A DNA stretch of 64,000 nt, taken from positions 79,506 to 143,505 of the forward strand of contig LVBB01000139.1 of NCBI GenBank assembly GCA_001603075.1, in the 5' to 3' direction. Shown piece after piece: positions 1-7,248 of the stretch (positions are counted from its first letter, which is position 1; every line of letters starts with the position of its first letter). The position numbers and the translations under genes are program-made. The stretch comes from Phycisphaerales bacterium Planc_01. GTDB taxonomy: Bacteria; Planctomycetota; Phycisphaerae; Sedimentisphaerales; Anaerobacaceae. The notes under the pieces are model-generated. The model was given only the letters and a program-made list of their open reading frames with translations. It made no database searches and had not been told where the DNA came from.

Positions 1-1
1 G

Positions 2-643
2 ATCATGGCCGGGTCATTTGTATTGCTCATGGGGCCCAACGGGGCGGGCAAAACGACGCTGCTCAAGGCGCTGCTCGGCCTGCTCCAACCCCGGCGCGGG
101 CAGATCACCACGCCGTTCCACAGGACGGCCCCCGGCTACGTACCCCAGCAGAAGTCCATCGATCCGCTGTATCCGGTCACGGTGCGGCAGATCGTCGGGA
201 TGGGATTGTACCCGGAACTGGGGCCGTGGAGGCGAGTGACCGGTGACTTCCGTCGGCGCGTGGACGCGACGCTGGAACAATTCGACCTTCTGGCGCACGA
301 CCGCAAGACCTTCAGCGAGCTATCGGGCGGCATGCGACAGAAGACGCTCATCGCCCGCGCCTTCGTCAGCGGAGCCGAAATCTTCATCCTCGATGAGCCC
401 ACCAGCGAACTGGACGAACGCTCGGAACGCGAGGTGGTTCAGCACCTCCACCGCCTCGCCCGCCAGCAGAACAAGACGGTCCTGCTGGTTCACCACGGAT
501 TGGGGCATGCCGTGGACCACGGCGATATGGTCTGTCTGGTCAACCACGGTAAGGCTGTCCTGCTGGAGCCCGATGAAAACCACTCGATGGAACACGTCGC
601 CGACGCCGCCCGTCGAGGCATCGCGAAGGGGAAGGCATCATGA
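2..643 (+). CDS. Metal-ion ABC transporter ATP-binding protein (5' end outside window)
   Basis: ATPase subunit of a zinc/manganese/iron-type ABC importer, acting on the cytoplasmic face of the inner membrane. The Walker A motif GPNGAGKTT lies only about ten residues from the first in-window methionine, whereas it normally sits near residue 40, and the frame stays open to the window edge, so the true start is upstream. The signature LSGGMRQK and the Walker B segment IFILDEPTSELD follow, then the switch histidine in LVHHGL. The last codons overlap the permease gene in an ATGA junction, which indicates translational coupling. The substrate-binding protein is not in the window, so the metal cannot be named. 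Confidence 0.9.
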   Translation: MMAGSFVLLMGPNGAGKTTLLKALLGLLQPRRGQITTPFHRTAPGYVPQQKSIDPLYPVTVRQIVGMGLYPELGPWRRVTGDFRRRVDATLEQFDLLAHDRKTFSELSGGMRQKTLIARAFVSGAEIFILDEPTSELDERSEREVVQHLHRLARQQNKTVLLVHHGLGHAVDHGDMVCLVNHGKAVLLEPDENHSMEHVADAARRGIAKGKAS

Positions 644-1506
644 TCGACAGCGTCCGAAGCTTGCTGACGGTGTTCCCTTACGCCATCGCCGCCGGGTCCC
701 TCATCGCGACGGCCTGCTCGCTGCTGGGGGTCTTCGTGATCCTCAAACGCGTGGTGTTCATCGGCATCGCCCTGTCGGAGGCCGCGGCCCTGGGCGTGGC
801 GGCCGCGATCATGTTCCACATCCATCCCTTCCTCGGCGCGACCGTCGTCACCCTGGCCACGGTGGCCATCCTGGCCTATCCCTTCGAGCGACAGCGACTG
901 CCTCGCGATGCCGTCCTGGGCATCATCTTCGTTTTGGCATCGAGCCTAAGCGTTCTGCTGGTGGCCCGCAGCGGCTTCGGCCTCCACGAAGTGCAAAGCC
1001 TTCTCTACGGCGACCTGATTCTGACCGACCGAACCGATCTGGCGATCATCCTGGTGACCCTGCTGCCCGTCCTGGTCTATCTACTGGTGTTCATTCGCCC
1101 CAGTCTCTACACGTTCCTCGACCGTGAGGCGGCGCGGGTGATGGGTGTTCGGGTGATGATCTGGGAGCTTCTGTTCTTCTTCTCGCTGGGCGTAGCCGTC
1201 TCGGCGGCGTCGAAGGTCGCCGGCGCCCTGCTGGTGTTCTGCTATCTTGTGGTCACACCCTCGGCCGCCTTGCTGCTGAGCAAGCGCCTGTGGCTGGTCA
1301 TGCTCTCGGCGGTTCTCGTCTCGGTGGCCGCGACGATGATCGGCATGGTCTGGTCGTTCCGCAGCGATCTTCCGACCAATCACGCGGTGGCCGCCGTGGC
1401 CTGCGGCCTGTTCGCCGCCGTTCTCGTCCTCGTGGGCACCCGCCGGCTGCTCGTGCGGCGGGTGCCGGCCGAATCCATCCGCCTGGCGGGGACCGAGCAG
1501 GGCTGA
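640..1506 (+). CDS. Metal-ion ABC transporter permease
   Basis: Integral membrane permease of the ABC-3 (ZnuB/MntC/TroC) family, 288 residues, the usual length. The sequence is a series of hydrophobic segments (first at about residues 14-35, last near 255-275). The early segment LKRVVFIGIALSEAAALGVA is typical of this family. It starts within the ATPase stop codon (ATGA), so the two are expressed together. The specificity could be Zn, Mn or Fe; no Fur/Zur/MntR operator can be assigned because the operon start lies outside the window. Confidence 0.9.
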   Translation: MIDSVRSLLTVFPYAIAAGSLIATACSLLGVFVILKRVVFIGIALSEAAALGVAAAIMFHIHPFLGATVVTLATVAILAYPFERQRLPRDAVLGIIFVLASSLSVLLVARSGFGLHEVQSLLYGDLILTDRTDLAIILVTLLPVLVYLLVFIRPSLYTFLDREAARVMGVRVMIWELLFFFSLGVAVSAASKVAGALLVFCYLVVTPSAALLLSKRLWLVMLSAVLVSVAATMIGMVWSFRSDLPTNHAVAAVACGLFAAVLVLVGTRRLLVRRVPAESIRLAGTEQG

Positions 1507-1569
1507 CGTTCGGGTGGCTTTCGGTTTGACTCGGTGCGACCAGCGCCTTACACTGACGGCATGGCTCGA

Positions 1570-1660
1570 AGAGCAAAGATCAAAATGCAGAGTGCAAAGT
1601 GAAGGAAGTCATCCGCCGCAGGCGGATGCCGCCATTTTGAATTTTGCTCTTTGATGTTCG
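1570..1660. repeat. Intergenic palindromic repeat with CATCCGCC hairpin
   Basis: The gap between the permease and the oxidoreductase holds a larger imperfect inverted repeat: GAGCAAAGATCAAAATGC on the left and a TTTTGAATTTTGCTCTTTGATG-like arm (about 1634-1656) on the right. At its centre is a perfect 8-bp hairpin (CATCCGCC-GCA-GGCGGATG, 1610-1628). A very similar core, AATCCGCC-ACA-GGCGGATT, follows mnmE at 57572. It has the look of a dispersed non-coding element and may also act as a terminator for the ABC operon. Confidence 0.6.
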
Positions 1661-1695
1661 CATTTGGCCGATATCAAGTGTGTGAGGAGAACCGC

Positions 1696-3033
1696 ATGGT
1701 CCGCCACAGGAACATCTCACGACGGGGCTTCATCCAAAGCGCAACGGGGCTGACGCTGGGGGCCATTGGGTTTCCGTACTTTGTCCCCTCTGCGGCGCTG
1801 GGCCACGCCGGTGCGGTCCCGGCCAGCGAGCGCATCACACTCGGCTGCGTGGGCGTGGGCCCGCAGGGGACCTATGTCATGCGGAACTTCCTGTCGCAGA
1901 ACGACTGCCGCGTGGTGGCGATCTGCGACCTCAAGAAGCCCCGCCGCGACGAGGTCTCGGCTATCGTCAACACGCATTACGGCAACGACGACTGCGCCCT
2001 CTACACCGACTTTCGCGAGATCATCGCCCGCAACGACATCGACGTGATCCTCGCGGCCCCGACCGACCATTGGCATGTCCTGGTCGCGCTCGAAGCCGCC
2101 CGCGCGGGCAAAGACATCTATCTCGAAAAACCGATGGGCCTGAGCCTGGCCGAGGACCAGGCGCTGCGTCAGACGTGCCACCGCTGCGGCACGATCTTCC
2201 AGTTCGGCACGCAGCAGCGTTCGGAGCGGAACTTCCGCTTTGCATGCGAGCTGGCGCTGAACGAGCGCATCGGCAAGCTGCGCGAGATCAACGTCTGGTG
2301 TGCGGGCAGCTCGTCGGGCGGTTCGCGCCAACCGGCACCGGCGCCGGACTGGATCGACTACGACATGTGGCTCGGCCCGGCCCCGTACACGCCGCATACG
2401 CCGGACCGCGTGTCCAACCAATGGTGGTGGTTCATCTCGGACTACGCCTTGGGCTTCATCGCCGGCTGGGGGGTTCACCCGCTCGACATCGCGCTCTGGG
2501 GCGGCGGGGACAAGGTCGCCTGCGGCCTTGAGATCGAGGGCAAAGGCGTCTGGCCTGATCCCGAAGGCGTCTGCGACACCGCGATGAATTGGGACGTCAC
2601 CTGCACGTATGACAGCGGCGTCCGAATGAACTACTTCGGCAACCCCTATCCCGACGCATGGAAGACGCGCTACGGACGGACCAGCGACCATGGCACCGCC
2701 TTCGAAGGCACCGACGGCTGGGTCCACGTCGATCGCTCCGGGATCAACGCCCATCCCAAAGAGCTGCTCGACATCCAGTGGGGCCCGAACGACATCCGGC
2801 TATATGAGAGCGGCAACCACGCCCGGAACCTGCTCGACTGCGTCAAGACGCGCAAAGACACGATCTGCCCGATCGACGATGCCGTCCATGCTGATATCCT
2901 CTGCCACATCAGCGACATTGCCATCCGCCTCGAACAGAAGCTGCGATGGGACCCAACGAAGGAGCAATTCGTCGGCAACGACGCGGCGAACCGCCGACTC
3001 GTGCGGGCCATGCGCAGCCCCTGGCGGCTCTGA
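1696..3033 (+). CDS. Tat-exported Gfo/Idh/MocA family oxidoreductase
   Basis: NAD(P)-dependent sugar oxidoreductase of the Gfo/Idh/MocA family, predicted to be exported by the Tat system. I chose the ATG at 1696 because GTGAGGAG lies just upstream and the protein then opens with a Tat motif (SRRGF, residues 8-12) and a hydrophobic stretch. The Rossmann glycine motif GCVGVGPQG is near residue 50 and the family EKP motif is at 144-146. The C-terminal half matches the usual substrate domain (WWWFISDYALGFIAGWGVHP). Length 445, typical of secreted planctomycete members. It is followed after 34 bp by a DUF1080/ThuA gene with its own GAGGAG site, suggesting joint use in periplasmic sugar oxidation. 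The substrate is not deducible. Confidence 0.9.
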   Translation: MVRHRNISRRGFIQSATGLTLGAIGFPYFVPSAALGHAGAVPASERITLGCVGVGPQGTYVMRNFLSQNDCRVVAICDLKKPRRDEVSAIVNTHYGNDDCALYTDFREIIARNDIDVILAAPTDHWHVLVALEAARAGKDIYLEKPMGLSLAEDQALRQTCHRCGTIFQFGTQQRSERNFRFACELALNERIGKLREINVWCAGSSSGGSRQPAPAPDWIDYDMWLGPAPYTPHTPDRVSNQWWWFISDYALGFIAGWGVHPLDIALWGGGDKVACGLEIEGKGVWPDPEGVCDTAMNWDVTCTYDSGVRMNYFGNPYPDAWKTRYGRTSDHGTAFEGTDGWVHVDRSGINAHPKELLDIQWGPNDIRLYESGNHARNLLDCVKTRKDTICPIDDAVHADILCHISDIAIRLEQKLRWDPTKEQFVGNDAANRRLVRAMRSPWRL

Positions 3034-3067
3034 GACCAATCCACATGACTTTGAGGAGATCTGTAAC

Positions 3068-5509
3068 ATGCTGAAGAAGACCACACTTGGATTGCTGATC
3101 TGCTGCTTGATCACGGTATCCAGCACCGTCGCCGATGACGGCGGGTGGATCACTCTGTTCGATGGGACCAAGGGCCTCGAAGGCTGGAAGGCCAGCGAGA
3201 ACGAGGGCACCTTCCGCGTCGAGGACGGCAAGCTCATCGTCCACGGCAAACGCAGCCACCTGTTCTACACCGGCCCGGTCAACGGAGGCACCTTCAGGAA
3301 CTTCGAATTCCGCGCCGACGTGATGACGATGCCCAAAGCGAATTCGGGCATCTACTTCCACACCGCGTATCAGCAGACCGGCTGGCCCGACAAGGGCTAC
3401 GAATGCCAGGTCAACACCACGCACAGCGACCGCAAGAAGACCGGCGGCTTGTACGGCGTGCAGGACGTGATCGACGATGCGCCCGCGAAGGACGGTGAGT
3501 GGTTTCATTACTACATCAAAGTGGTGGGCAAGCACGTCACGATCCAGATCGACGGCAGAACGACGGTGAACTGGATCGAGCCGGAAGGATGGAATCGCGG
3601 CGGACGCAAGATCGACAGCGGCACCTTCGCCATCCAGGGCCACGATCCCGACAGCATCGTTCATTACAGGAACATCCAGGTCAAGCCGCTGCCCGACATG
3701 GCCGACGACGGCTGGGTCTCCCTGTTCGACGGCACCAGGGGCCTCGAAGGCTGGCGAGCCAGCGAAAACGAGGGCACCTTCCGTGTCGAGGACGGCACGC
3801 TCATCGTGCACGGCAAGCGCAGCCACCTCTTTTACACCGGTCCTGTCAACGGCGCCGACTTCAAGAACTTCGAGTTTCGCGCGGACGTCTTAACCCATCC
3901 CAAAGCCAATTCGGGTATCTATTTCCACACCACGTATCAGCAAACCGGCTGGCCCAATAAGGGCTACGAGTGTCAGGTCAACACCACGCACAGCGACCGC
4001 AAGAAGACCGGTGGTCTCTACGATGTCCAGGACGTGATGGACAACGCCCCATCGACAGACGGAAGGTGGTTCCACTATTACATCAAGGTCGTGGGCAAGC
4101 ACGTCACGATCCAGATCGATGACAGGACGACGGTCAACTGGATCGAGCCGGAAGGCTGGGATCGTGGCGGACGCAGGATCGAACGCGGCACCTTCGCCAT
4201 CCAGGGCCACGATCCCGACAGCATCGTTCACTTCAGGAATATCATGGTCAAGCCACTACCCGATGACGCATCCGATGGCTGGGTCTCCCTGTTCGACGGC
4301 ACCAAGGGCCTCGAAGGCTGGCGAGCCAGCGAAAACCAGGGCACCTTCCGTGTCGAGGACGGCAAGCTGATCGTCCACGGCAAGCGCAGCCATCTGTTCT
4401 ATACCGGCTCGATCAACGGAGGTACCTTCCAGGACTTCGAGTTCCAGGCCCAGGTGATGACGATGCCCAAAGCCAATTCCGGCATCTACTTCCACACCGC
4501 CTACCAGGAAACCGACTGGCCGGCCAAGGGCTACGAGTGCCAGGTGAACTCGACACACAGCGACCGCAGGAAGACGGGCGGACTCTATGCCGTCCGGGAC
4601 GTGATGGACAACGCTCCGTCGAAGGACGGCGAGTGGTTTCATTACTCCATCAAGGTCGTCGGCAAGCGCATCGTGATTAAGATCGACGGCAAGACGACGG
4701 TCGATTGGACCGAACCGGATGATTGGAAGCCGCCGCAAGGCATGGCCGGCCGCAGACTCTCCAGCGGCACCTTCGCCATCCAGGGTCACGACCCCGACAG
4801 CATCGTCCACTTCAGGAATATCATGGTCAAGCCAATCGATCCGATCAAGGTCGTGGTCGTCACGGGTGGACACGACTTCGAGCACGGTCCATTCTTCAGG
4901 CTGTTCCAGGGCTACGACGACATCACATACGTCGAGGCCGCTCAGAAGGACCACAGCGAGCTGTTCGAGGACGTCGCTGGCTGGGAGTACGACGTGATCG
5001 TCCTCTACAATATGACCGCGAACATCTCGCCGGCACGACAGGAGAACTTCAAGCGGCTGCTGCGGGACAAGGGAGTGGGCCTCGTGGCGCTGCACCACGC
5101 CCAGGGCGCCTTTCCCGACTGGGACGAGTACCGTAAGATCATCGGGGCCAAGTATCCGCTCAAGGACCAGACCATCGACGGGGTCGCCTTCAAGACGGGT
5201 ACCTACAAGCACGACGTGGATCTGACCGTCCGAATTGCCGACCGCAACCACCCGATCACTCACGGCTTGAGCGATTTCGACATTCCCGATGAGAGCTACA
5301 AAGGCGTGTGGTTCGCCAAAGACAATCACGTGCTGCTCACGACGGACCACGAAACCAGCGACAAGACCATCGGCTGGGTACGGCCGAACTACGGCAAGGC
5401 CCGCGTCTGCCTCTTTCAGGGCGGCCACGACTCGAAGGCCTACGCCAACCCGAGCTTCCGCGAGATCGTCGTCCGCGCGATCCGCTGGTCCGCCGGCCGG
5501 CTGAACTGA
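3068..5509 (+). CDS. Secreted protein with three tandem DUF1080 domains and a C-terminal ThuA-like domain
   Basis: A Sec signal peptide (MLKKTTLGLLICCLITVSS) is followed by three near-identical DUF1080 (3-keto-disaccharide hydrolase) domains at about residues 26-212, 213-400 and 401-592. Each runs from W(I/V)(T/S)LFDGT(K/R)GLEGW to FAIQGHDPDSIVH(Y/F)RNI. A ThuA-like, glutamine-amidotransferase-fold domain occupies about 593-813 (VVVVTGGHDFEH...). DUF1080 proteins are linked to hydrolysis of 3-keto-glycosides and laminarin-like sugar binding, and ThuA proteins to disaccharide utilisation with Gfo/Idh oxidoreductases, so the neighbour fits. A longer open frame extends upstream, but the start at 3068 has a GAGGAGAT site and the signal peptide. 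Three in-line copies are unusual; one is normal. Confidence 0.88.
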   Translation: MLKKTTLGLLICCLITVSSTVADDGGWITLFDGTKGLEGWKASENEGTFRVEDGKLIVHGKRSHLFYTGPVNGGTFRNFEFRADVMTMPKANSGIYFHTAYQQTGWPDKGYECQVNTTHSDRKKTGGLYGVQDVIDDAPAKDGEWFHYYIKVVGKHVTIQIDGRTTVNWIEPEGWNRGGRKIDSGTFAIQGHDPDSIVHYRNIQVKPLPDMADDGWVSLFDGTRGLEGWRASENEGTFRVEDGTLIVHGKRSHLFYTGPVNGADFKNFEFRADVLTHPKANSGIYFHTTYQQTGWPNKGYECQVNTTHSDRKKTGGLYDVQDVMDNAPSTDGRWFHYYIKVVGKHVTIQIDDRTTVNWIEPEGWDRGGRRIERGTFAIQGHDPDSIVHFRNIMVKPLPDDASDGWVSLFDGTKGLEGWRASENQGTFRVEDGKLIVHGKRSHLFYTGSINGGTFQDFEFQAQVMTMPKANSGIYFHTAYQETDWPAKGYECQVNSTHSDRRKTGGLYAVRDVMDNAPSKDGEWFHYSIKVVGKRIVIKIDGKTTVDWTEPDDWKPPQGMAGRRLSSGTFAIQGHDPDSIVHFRNIMVKPIDPIKVVVVTGGHDFEHGPFFRLFQGYDDITYVEAAQKDHSELFEDVAGWEYDVIVLYNMTANISPARQENFKRLLRDKGVGLVALHHAQGAFPDWDEYRKIIGAKYPLKDQTIDGVAFKTGTYKHDVDLTVRIADRNHPITHGLSDFDIPDESYKGVWFAKDNHVLLTTDHETSDKTIGWVRPNYGKARVCLFQGGHDSKAYANPSFREIVVRAIRWSAGRLN

Positions 5510-5549
5510 AAAGCAAGTGTGAAGGTTTCCAAGAAGGAGGACGAGAACG

Positions 5550-6524
5550 ATGTCCGATCTGAATCGTCGCAGCTTCATGAAGCAGTCGCTGGCCGCTTCG
5601 GCCGGCGGGGCGATAGCGTTGAGTGGGACTGGGGCCGCCGCCGGCGCATCGGCCGTTCGGGTCGAGCCGGGGTCGAAGGCCACGCTGCCGAAGGGCAAGA
5701 TCGGCGACCTGGAAGTCAGCCGGATTCTGCTGGGCGGCAATCTCCTGACGCACTACACGCACAGTCGCGACCTGCGGTATGTCTACAATCTGTGCGCCCA
5801 TTACAACACGGAGGAGAAAATCCACGAGACGATGGCCTTGGCCGAGGCCCACGGCATCGACACGCTGTCGATCCACAACCCAGCCGGCATCGTTGAAATG
5901 CTCAAGCGATATCGCCAGCGCCACGGCGGCAAAATGAAATGGATCATCTGCCCCATCGCCGAACTCACCGACGACATGAAGGCTTACACAGAGATGACCA
6001 AAGAGCTGGTCGATAACGGCACCGACGCCATTTATCTCTGGGGCGTGCGATCCGACCCGCTCTGCGCGCAGGGGCGCATGGACCTGGTCCGCAAGGCCGT
6101 CGAGGTCGCCAAAGATCTTGGCGTGCCCTCGGGCGTCGGCGGCCACGACCTGAACGTGATCGTCCAGTGCGAGAAGCACGACATCGGCGCCGATTTCTAT
6201 ATCAAGACGTTCCACCACCACAACTATCCGAGCGCGCCCAAGGCGCACGAGCTGAAGAACGCCCACAGTGAGGTTCCCGGCTACTGGTGCAAGGACCCGG
6301 CCGAGACGGTCGAGGTGATGAAGAACGTCACCAGGCCGTGGATCGCGTTCAAGGTGATGGCCGCCGGAGCGATCCCACCGCGCGATGCCTTCAAGTACGT
6401 CTTCGAGAACGGCGCCGACCACTGCCTGGCCGGCATGTTCGACTTCGAGATCGCCGAGGACGTGATGATCGCCAACGAAACCCTCGCTGCCGTCCAAAAC
6501 CGCCCCCGCCCCTGGCGAAGCTGA
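5550..6524 (+). CDS. Tat-exported TIM-barrel protein, aldo/keto-reductase-like
   Basis: 324 residues starting with a Tat signal (NRRSFMK at 5-11, then an Ala/Gly-rich hydrophobic run) behind a strong AAGGAGG site. The mature part opens with KGKIGDLEVSRILLGGNLLT, which resembles the start of aldo/keto reductase barrels, and contains alternating strand/helix segments (IDTLSIHNP, MKWIICPIAEL, TDAIYLWGVRSD, WIAFKVMAAGAIPP). I recognise this as the secreted TIM-barrel type that often accompanies Gfo/Idh genes in planctomycetes, but no reaction is established. It lies 40 bp after the DUF1080/ThuA gene and is probably in the same operon. Confidence 0.75.
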   Translation: MSDLNRRSFMKQSLAASAGGAIALSGTGAAAGASAVRVEPGSKATLPKGKIGDLEVSRILLGGNLLTHYTHSRDLRYVYNLCAHYNTEEKIHETMALAEAHGIDTLSIHNPAGIVEMLKRYRQRHGGKMKWIICPIAELTDDMKAYTEMTKELVDNGTDAIYLWGVRSDPLCAQGRMDLVRKAVEVAKDLGVPSGVGGHDLNVIVQCEKHDIGADFYIKTFHHHNYPSAPKAHELKNAHSEVPGYWCKDPAETVEVMKNVTRPWIAFKVMAAGAIPPRDAFKYVFENGADHCLAGMFDFEIAEDVMIANETLAAVQNRPRPWRS

Positions 6525-6866
6525 TACGACAATCGAATCGCAGATTCAGAGTCTCACTCCCGGCCCATGTGCTCAGTTCCATGGGCCGCTTGTCTATCAA
6601 GCCCAGGATTTCCGGTGATGGACCCCGGGTGGCAGCCTCAAACGCACAGCGTTTGGGGATGGCAGACTTGGCTGTCACATTGATAGCAGAGCGTCGCCAA
6701 TGCTCAGAACCATCCCCAAGCTCTTCAGGCTTGAGGCTGCCACGCATGGCTCTGCGCGCTGCCCGAAGATCCATGCAGGTACGGTATCCGATGATGCATG
6801 GAATCGGATTGACAGCCGGCGGGCGGGTCGGTAGGCTGCTCGGCTTTGCGTGGGCTGTGGTTCCGT
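6525..6866. other. Non-coding gap with hairpin and paired palindromic repeats
   Basis: No gene is supported here. Just after the TIM-barrel gene there is a perfect 8-bp stem (GGCCCATG / CATGGGCC, 6562-6587) that could stop transcription, although no T-run follows. Two related 34-base repeat units in opposite orientation lie at 6629-6662 and 6710-6743 and are annotated separately. Confidence 0.6.
6629..6743. repeat. Inverted pair of 34-bp palindromic repeat units
   Basis: The left unit (6629-6662) reads GTGGCAGCCTC, then a small hairpin AAACGC-ACA-GCGTTT, then GGGGATGG. The right unit (6710-6743) is the same motif on the other strand, CCATCCCC ... GAGGCTGCCAC, with AAGC/GCTT replacing the inner hairpin. 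A third unit is at 63905-63939. The flanks CCATCCCC and GAGGCTGCCAC are identical in all three, so this is a dispersed repeat family. Confidence 0.75.
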
Positions 6867-7217
6867 ATGATGCTGATTCGATCGCCGCTGCTGGTTCTGA
6901 TTGCGACGCAGTTGCTCTTCACGACGGGCGACCTGATCGCCAGGGCCCACATGCGCCACAGTCCGTTCAGCGTGTCCTCGTTTGTGAACTGGTGGTTTTT
7001 GGTCTACTTCCTGATCCGCCAGGTCGCCATGTTCGGCCAGCTCTACGTCTTCAGCGTCCTGCAGATCGGCAAGACGATGGCCCTGTTCGGCGCCACCTCC
7101 ATCGTGGTCGTCAACGTCCTGGGCGTGCTGCTGCTGGGCGAAGTCCTCTCGCTGCAGGCCTATCTCGCCATCGGCCTGGTCGTGCTGGGCTTCGTCCTGA
7201 TGTCGGTCAGCCCGTAA
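6867..7217 (+). CDS. Small EamA/DMT-type membrane protein
   Basis: A 116-residue hydrophobic protein with about four membrane segments (LLVLIATQLLFTTGDLIA, FLVYFLIRQVAMFGQLYVF, ALFGATSIVVVNVLGVLLLG, YLAIGLVVLGFVLM). The end, LGEVLSLQAYLAIGLVVLGFVL, is typical of the last helices of EamA/drug-metabolite transporters, and the length fits a half-size or SMR-like unit. The frame opens earlier with a TTG codon; I use the first of two adjacent ATGs. No ribosome-binding site is convincing. Substrate unknown. It converges with the heparinase-like gene. Confidence 0.6.
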   Translation: MMLIRSPLLVLIATQLLFTTGDLIARAHMRHSPFSVSSFVNWWFLVYFLIRQVAMFGQLYVFSVLQIGKTMALFGATSIVVVNVLGVLLLGEVLSLQAYLAIGLVVLGFVLMSVSP

Positions 7218-7248
7218 GGAGCTGTCTCTCGCCGAAGTGCCCGTCCCG

